Shown: positions 57,256 through 64,000 of the stretch, in pieces | Layout of the letters: each line of letters starts with the position of its first letter | How positions within the stretch are numbered: the first letter of the stretch is position 1 | Assembly (NCBI RefSeq): GCF_037975245.1 | Contig: NC_092570.1 | Coordinates: 13,847,001-13,911,000, forward strand | Length of the DNA: 64,000 bases | Reading direction: 5' to 3' | Source: Apostichopus japonicus | Lineage: Eukaryota > Echinodermata > Holothuroidea > Aspidochirotida > Stichopodidae | The notes under the pieces: generated by a model | Database searches by the model: none | The model's input: the letters and a program-made list of their open reading frames with translations, nothing else | What the model was told of the DNA's origin: nothing | Translations under genes and position numbers: made by a program

Positions 57256-59687
57256 GGGCCCTAAGCTGTACCAGATTCGTCGCAGCAATATTTCGTAGCA
57301 TATATTTGGTTGGTGTACTGTTTGAAGATAAGCCCACTTCTTCAGCCAAAATCCAGTTGCTATAGTAACACAAATCCACATTAATTTGTGCCCCTTGTAA
57401 CTACTCGGACGGCCCCTTTGTATATGCATGAAATACCAAATATTTGAAGTGCGTAGGTCGGCCATGGAGGGAGGGGGGGGGGGGGTTAAGAGGGACTCAA
57501 AAGTTATCATTTAGGGAAAATATTTTCTTTTATATCTTGAGGCTAAATGCGACATTGTGGACAAGAAGAACTTAAGTTAGTTTGTATAACACATTATACA
57601 CTGCGCGGTAACTCGTGTGTAACTACACAATATAGTTACCATGCAGTGATATATTTGGCTGTAAATGCCAGGTACTTCAAAGAAACAACTCATATAGTTA
57701 CACCTCAGATTAATTTTCTGGCTTGAAAGCTTTTTATTATTATTATTATTATATTCTCCCATTGTAAATCAATGCACTCTATGAATAGACGAAAGCATTG
57801 AAAATATATAGTCAGAGTAGTATAAACTCGGACGAAATCTTCAAACTTTGTATCCACATGAATAAATTAGCCTTTTCTATACATTTTCTTTTCTTTCAAT
57901 AACTTGATTCATACAAAGAAGAATACATTGCGTTTGACTTATGAGTCATTTAATTACTAAAGTGCCTCTTTAAGCTAAAAAGCAAAACTATAGCAGTACT
58001 AATAAATTAACACTCATCTGATGGAAATTTTGTAAAATCTTCGAAAATCAAATGCATAATATTGCAATGCATGCACTGAGTGAGGTTCATTATATAAGCT
58101 AGACATGTATATGTAAGCTTGGTGGGATGGTGATGTGTGGGTATGGTATGGTGGGGGAATGGTGGGATAGGGACGGGTTTGGTGGGTGAAGTTTGTACAG
58201 AAGGGAAACCAACATCAGGGGTCTGGGTGGGGGGGGGTGGGGCGTGATACCATGTTTTCATATATATCTTAAAACGAATCGAAGGGGTCAAACTGTTCAC
58301 GAGGGTTGGTGAGAGGGAAGCCCCTGCTTCTTGGAATGAATCCCTAACTTGACGTTACCAATGTTTCATATCTAAATGAAGAAATCAATAAAAAAAAAAC
58401 TAACGCAGCATTTTGAATGAACGTGTAACTGAAGTTATGCCTTGCTTTGATGAATTTATAATCCACCCCACCAAAGGGGCCAAATTCTCAAATTTAGCCA
58501 ATAATTATATTCTGCCCCTCCCCCTCCTCCCCCTCCACTCCCCGCCCACCGCCCCATCTCTCTCTCTCTCTGATAGCATGTTGTTCAATTACAAATGGCA
58601 GAGTGAAATGATTTTGTCTACATCAGGTTCCATCGGTTAAAATATTACTTCGTTACATGTTCCGTCTTCCAAAATATTTCACCACACGTCTAGTTGTTGC
58701 TTTAAAACTGGTTCGCACATACGAAATTATCTAACAATTTCAACAAAAAATAAATATTTTTTTCCGTACAAATTTATCACATGGTATTTTGATCATAATG
58801 TATACCCTTTTCCTAGCATATTCTGTATTTCTTACTTCGATACTTTGAAATTACCAATAAATGACAGCAAATTTTAAACAGACTATAGGTCCGGGTTTAA
58901 TTTCATCAAGAAATTATTTGCAACAAGAAAAAAACTGTTATGAATAAAGTACCATCTTAAATGAATATTTCTAATGGAACTGGTGATTCATTCAGCTGAT
59001 GAAAAGCAAAACTTATTGAATATTCATGAAGGCCTGGTTGGTGTCAGCCAGTTGGGACAATTTCCTCATGCTAATACCTCTCTAAACTGTACTCCAATAT
59101 CATGCTCTCAAAGAACTAATATTGACTGTCCAAACAGTTACCAACAATTACATGATAGAAACATGATATTCATACCGCTCGTACTGACAATATGAGTGTT
59201 CTGAAGCGGGACATGACACTACAGAATAGAAAAAATTGTCCTAACTGGGTGTTGGTGGTTGTGTCAAAGGTCAGTAAGTGACGCTGATTTTGTTAAGGCT
59301 TTTCCATTGTTTAGTACCAGGATAGTCTGTCAGCAGTTTGGTCCATTTCTGGGTAAACTTCAGTTTCTAAGGACAAAAAAAAAATACATCGTCAAAATAT
59401 GATCATTCCTTTTACATTATTAGTTTGATTGAAAATAAGAATAACGCACCAAAAAATAGAAAATTTGGGAAGTCAAAAAGTCCCAAACTCTTATGAAGCA
59501 ACCGCACTCACCCCCCCCCCCCCCACGATATAAATAACTTTACTTAATATGGTATTTGTAGATATTCTTTAAACATTAGGATTTTTTTTTAAATCTGATA
59601 TCGAAGTTCATTGCCATTTTTGAATAATTTATCTGACGTATCATTTCCAAGACGGAGTGATTCCTTCATTAACCAATTTCTTTTCAG
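57256..59687. other. Intergenic, no complete gene recognised
   Basis: Features include a poly-G run at 57471-57484, a (TTA)n at 57733-57752, a GGTGGGATGG-rich patch at 58118-58242 and a (TC)n at 58557-58572. Open frame 58974-59195 has no splice or domain support. Confidence 0.4.
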
Positions 59688-59761
59688 AGTTGAGAAAGAT
59701 ATTTTAGACATTCATCCCATCTGCGCATGTGCAAAGGGAAACCGCAGAAGAGACATCAAAG
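59688..59761 (+). CDS. Candidate exon a of an unknown plus-strand gene
   Basis: Acceptor CCAATTTCTTTTCAG, donor AAAG|GTACGT. The only open frame reads VEKDILDIHPICACAKGNRR then RDIK, leaving one base that fits the exon at 62172. Confidence 0.5.
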
Positions 59762-61698
59762 GTACGTTCCTATGAATTCAGAGATCGACTGTTTTTCTTT
59801 CACAATTATAATTTTTTTTAAATATAAAGTAGAAAGCCATTTCTGCTCGTATGACGTAATGACCATTAATCTCTTCCCGATGAGAAACGAAACAGAAATG
59901 ATTTTGCTTTTCTACTCTGCTCCATTCTAAAGTAAGTATATTTATTTCTATAAAGAATGTATATACCATTATGATATACGCGATTCTGTTTATACCGCTT
60001 GAACGATCAGGTATTATATCTACACGCAAGCGCAGTTAAACGGCCATGAGACGACTTGAACAACTTTCTCTGTCGTTCACTCTTTTTTTTTCAAGTTGGA
60101 GATAATTTTCTTTCCTAAATATATTAAAATATCTTAAACTTGCAGTTATATGTTTAAACCTGTATCGACTAGTTTTCGTTTATACGATGTCAGGTTTTCT
60201 TGTTAACAAATATCGACATATTGATGGAATACCACAGCTACCGTAGTTACACTGCTGTTGGGCTCCATTCTAGTCTATGTGTTCAATGGTTAGGCATAAT
60301 CGCCAAATTTGACAATTGAAGAATCGACTCTACTCTAAAGATTAAAGTGAAATATGACAGAAGATTTACAAACTATATTAATCACTTTAGAGTACATTTA
60401 AAATTTCAATTTTGATTTGTGTAGAAATTATCTTTAAATCACCTTATAAATTGCTTATTTTTTTTTAATCAATTTTTGGTTTGTAAATGAATTACGCGAG
60501 AGCATATACCAATAAAATTTAAGCACAGCACATATCAAATGGCGGCATTAATTCAGCCTTTCACGTGAGGTCAAACACCTGTGAAGTAAAACAATGTGCA
60601 AAGATGGAATAAATTTACCAATGCATTACAACTGAGGCATTGTCATATATTCTTCTGTAACCTGTGTTTATTATGAATTTAATATAACAAAGATATAGGT
60701 CTGTACAGACTAGCAGATATTTTTTATAACCTTTCAATAAAAAAAAAAATCGTTCCATTCTGTGAATAAAATTGGTCAGTATGAAGAAAGGGAAGAATAT
60801 AACATTCAAACTTGGTTCGATTGAAAGGATTCTATTTTAAAAATGATATGTCGAATCAATAATTAAATAAACTGATTAAAGCTTACATGATAATCGAGCG
60901 ATATAAATTAATGATAAATGATGGTAGTTATTGATTTACTTGAAAATTTTGATGCATTTTGACCATTTTTTCACCATGTGAACACTATTCTGTCAGGCAA
61001 TGAAACAACCCTCCACCCCACCCCCACCAGCCCTCCACCCCCCCCCCTTCCACAAAAACGATAAGGAAATTATTACTTCTCATCTAAATACATTAATGAA
61101 ACCTTTGTAATACAGGAAGCTCAACTTATGGAGTTTTTTAATATTATATAAGGGTTCTTTTAATCGTTTGAAACGTATCAGACTTTTTAATTCCTTCGAT
61201 ATCATATTTGAGAGTGGTATAGACACCTTTAATAACATTTTCTATTAGCACGAGACCCTTGTATACACGGTCGACGTGACTTGAATTGATTATATTATAT
61301 TACTCGTATAGCTTCTATCAATTTGAGGAAAAAGCTGCGACGATTAACTAATTAATTGATTCTCTATTCTCTCAGTTGCGTAGGTCACTCTGTTAACATA
61401 TTAAAGAGGGTCTTAACAGAGTCTAAAATGGAATACATTCTCCCCTTCCACCCCCCCCCCCTCCCCTTGACAAGCTATTACCTCACTGCTATTGACAATA
61501 TTAACGCAGAGGATCAAGGAACGAAATACCAACCAATTTAGGCTATATACGCGTTCAATCCACTAGCGGTTAGATTGTTGGGTTTTTTTTGGGGGGGGGG
61601 GGGTGGTATCGTACACAGGTATGATGTTTAGGAGGTGCCAGTGATAAATTTGTCGAAATAGAAATAAAATTATTCAATTAGGACTATCCGATGATTAG
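59762..61698. other. Likely intron, no other feature
   Basis: AT-rich with C-runs at 61016-61048 and 61448-61462 and a G-run at 61591-61602. Confidence 0.35.
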
Positions 61699-61752
61699 AG
61701 ATCGATTATTATTATTATTTGTATTATGATTATTATTATTATTATGGTTGTT

Positions 61753-61822
<70 letters not shown>
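61699..61822. repeat. (ATT)n followed by (TA)n
   Basis: ATT triplets from 61706, then about 54 bp of TA. Confidence 0.95.
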
Positions 61823-61825
<3 letters not shown>

Positions 61826-62171
61826 GCTAGATAGGAAACGACATGCTGCTACTTTAAGATGTTAAGTGTATGACCGGTTGATTGTGCTAATAAATGGCAG
61901 CCGCAATGACGTCATAGCTATTTATATTTAGTATTTTAAGTTGATAAAGAGCAATTAATGGTTAAAGCCTATACATAGTTTCATTTGATAGCATCTAAAA
62001 AAAGGGACTATTTGCGGGTTGTTTCCCCTCATTAAATATATATATATATACGGAAAACTGCAACGGAACTTTTAATAGGATAAAATTGAGTAGCATAACT
62101 ACTTGCAACGTTACAGGATATGAATTTCAGGTTGTCATTTATTATTTATGGTTCACTGAATATTATTTCAG

Positions 62172-62242
62172 GATTCGGTATTATAAACAGATGTGAAAGC
62201 GGCTGGTTTTTATCTTTGACAAAACTTCACCTCCTGATAAAG
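62172..62242 (+). CDS. Candidate exon b of an unknown plus-strand gene
   Basis: Acceptor GAATATTATTTCAG, donor AAAG|GTATGA. Joined to exon a it completes a Gly codon and reads GFGIINRCESGWFLSLTKLH then LLIK, ending in phase 0. The family is not recognised. Confidence 0.5.
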
Positions 62243-62566
62243 GTATGATGACAATTGTTATTAATTATTATTTATAGGATGACTACACTTGATGTCTTTT
62301 ACTCTGGAAAGCGCCTTTAATGCTTCAATCATGATGACGTCAGCTCCTCTGTACAGGCTTAGATGTTATTGTGAATCCTTTTTGTTTAATAAAATTCTAA
62401 TAACTCAACTAGATCCTGTTCTTTTAACTTCATATCAACAACAGAACACCTTTGGATAATATTCAACACCATTTGTCCTTGTTTTCCAATTGAGTGTTTT
62501 GTGTTGCATCTGGTATGTGTATTAGACTAAATAGTCCAGTCACTTTAATTGATGAACCTCACTTGA

Positions 62567-62657
62567 TTAAAGGGTCACACTTTCTCAACAACAACAAATT
62601 TAAAGTGGTCTATTCAACATAGCAAAATCAATTGCCTTGCCTAAAGTCACCCTTTAA
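62567..62657. mobile_element. Very short TTAA-flanked MITE (~90 bp)
   Basis: TTAA-AGGGTCACACTTT at the left and AAAGTCACCCT-TTAA at the right are inverted repeats. Confidence 0.6.
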
Positions 62658-63185
62658 CCTTCTTCATCCGTGCTTTCTACGGTTATAAATTCGGTTTCAC
62701 TTCCCCACATTGAGTTGACATTACGTTGAGTTGACATTACACGAAGACATTACAAATAATGATGTGTATTTACTTAAGTCATACTACATAACACTATGTG
62801 AAGGAAATGCAAGTCCCACTGCGTGTGAATATTCCAAATATAGTTAACTGACTTCAACCGCTATTTGAACAAATGTGGGGATTAAAGAGTTATAAATATT
62901 TGTCTATCAATGTTGACTGTCAAAGTAAAAATATTTTTTTTATTTTTTTTATAAAAGTGCTTTGACAGCAAAGTGGATATGTCCCTAAAGGCGCGAACTG
63001 ACCGAAGGAACACATTTTTCACTGAAGCTTAAGAGAAATTATAACGAGGATTATATTTGAACCACAGTTGCATCAGATTTGTTACCTATAGTGACTGCGA
63101 AGTCCTTTAAATACCAAATCACAGTCGAATCTATGGTTTTGAAGACTCACTTGGGAATATTTCTAGTGTCTTAACATTCTCTTAC
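62658..63185. other. Unassigned
   Basis: No gene recognised. Confidence 0.4.
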
Positions 63186-63395
63186 CTTCGTTAATTTGTG
63201 AAAGGCGGGAAAGAATTAGCATTTTTAACAAGTCTTTATTGTCGGCGAGTCTGTGTTGTCTCTGCGTTGATGCCGGAGCAGTTATATCTGAATCTGAGAA
63301 ACTTTTCTTGCCAATTCGAAGAATTTTCTTTCTCTGCTGCGAGACACTCAATTGTAGAAGACTCAAACACACTGCAGCGAAAAGACAGGCTGTAC
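63186..63395 (-). CDS. Candidate exon: transmembrane helix and cytoplasmic segment
   Basis: Acceptor TATTTATTTATAG, donor GAAG|GTAAGAG. The frame reads TACLFAAVCLSLLQLSVSQQ, a hydrophobic helix, then RKKILRIGKKSFSDSDITAP and a polar stretch ending LSRLSQINE. Phases are two bases at entry and one at exit. The gene would continue toward lower coordinates and begin beyond or near the window edge. Family not recognised. Confidence 0.55.
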
Positions 63396-64000
63396 CTATA
63401 AATAAATACATAAAACTGTGTAGATGTAAAAGTTCCAAAATGAATATTACTTAAAATTAAAAGGGGGATGCAAATGAAAAGGTTTAAGAATAATCATATA
63501 CAAAATTATGGCTTCAATCACTTTTTGAGAAATACAAAATGAGATATCTTCGTTTTCCATGTAATATATACATGTTCGATGACGGACTGAGAATACAGAA
63601 GAATCAGACCTCAGGGTATAATAATTTAAATTTGAATCATAATAGAGCTTTGGATTCGCCGAATACCGAGGACTCGGACTTGGACGATATTCCGCGTACC
63701 TTAAATAGAAGTCGCTGTGCGGAAATGATACGTTGCTCTACGTCTTGTGGCGGTGTATTTAGGAATACAGCGACATGTACGTTTAGAACAAAGACGTATA
63801 TGTTAGGTACAACGACATATAACGTGACCCATTTTGCGTTCCATAGTTTATGTCTACATATTGTTACAACGTTATACGTATTAGGAAGGTAATTAAACAA
63901 AAAAAAAGAAGAAAAAAAGAAAATCGACATCATATGAAACTAATTGAACTGGTCAAGGTTTCCAGTTTTGTTCATTAAATGTTTTGTTAAAATAATTAAG
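63396..64000. other. Window end; open frames on both strands without support
   Basis: 63539-63892 (+) and 63637-63933 (-) are open, with unusually even base composition, but no splice sites or domain could be assigned. Confidence 0.3.

Noticed and set aside
63539-63933. Overlapping frames of 117 and 98 residues on both strands
   Set aside because: No splice sites, signal or domain; neither strand can be preferred.

Overview
This window looks like nuclear DNA of a marine deuterostome invertebrate, most likely an echinoderm and possibly a sea cucumber. Genes are split by introns with GT-AG borders. Intergenic DNA is AT-rich and full of (TA)n tracts, poly-G/poly-C runs, minisatellites, miniature inverted-repeat transposons (MITEs), tRNA-derived SINEs and Penelope-like retroelements. 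There are no operons and no bacterial features. The organism call is inference from the gene repertoire and repeat style; no species marker is present.

Four genes can be supported well. (1) 2297-9523, minus strand: a five-exon RBM18 orthologue (RNA-binding protein 18). It was assembled here from splice sites; every junction keeps frame and the 189-residue product has the length of vertebrate RBM18. (2) 19252-20544 and (3) 34556-35785, both minus: two intronless rhodopsin-class GPCRs that are clear paralogues, 14 kb apart, sharing unusual sequence around TM6 and TM7. (4) 42160-49600, plus: a two-exon, 618-residue membrane protein with a signal peptide, three Ig-like domains, one transmembrane helix and a 186-residue tail. 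Its single 5.6 kb intron has taken in a SINE, a frameshifted Penelope-like fragment and a longer Penelope-like element (RT plus GIY-YIG nuclease).

Other likely coding pieces lie at 50526-50714 (-), 53207-53331 (+), 55435-55665 (-), 55878-56065 (-, P2X7-like cysteine-rich domain), 59688-59761 and 62172-62242 (+, phase-compatible pair) and 63186-63395 (-, membrane segment). These are exons or remnants of genes that cannot be completed from this window.

The repeat landscape holds the most unusual signal. At 23570-23713 a tRNA-like Pol III head is followed directly by a nearly ideal type I hammerhead ribozyme, and the unit is closed by complementary ends. A second copy of the same tRNA/hammerhead junction lies on the minus strand at 16331-16381, where it abuts a ~330-bp tandem satellite. 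The 3' tail of the intronic Penelope-like element has a more degenerate hammerhead-like fold with the same palindromic stem III, which suggests a common theme of dimer-type ribozymes. The rest is minisatellites (63, 44, ~121 bp units), an 860-bp (ATC)n array, at least six TIR elements with recognisable target duplications, and many (TA)n tracts.
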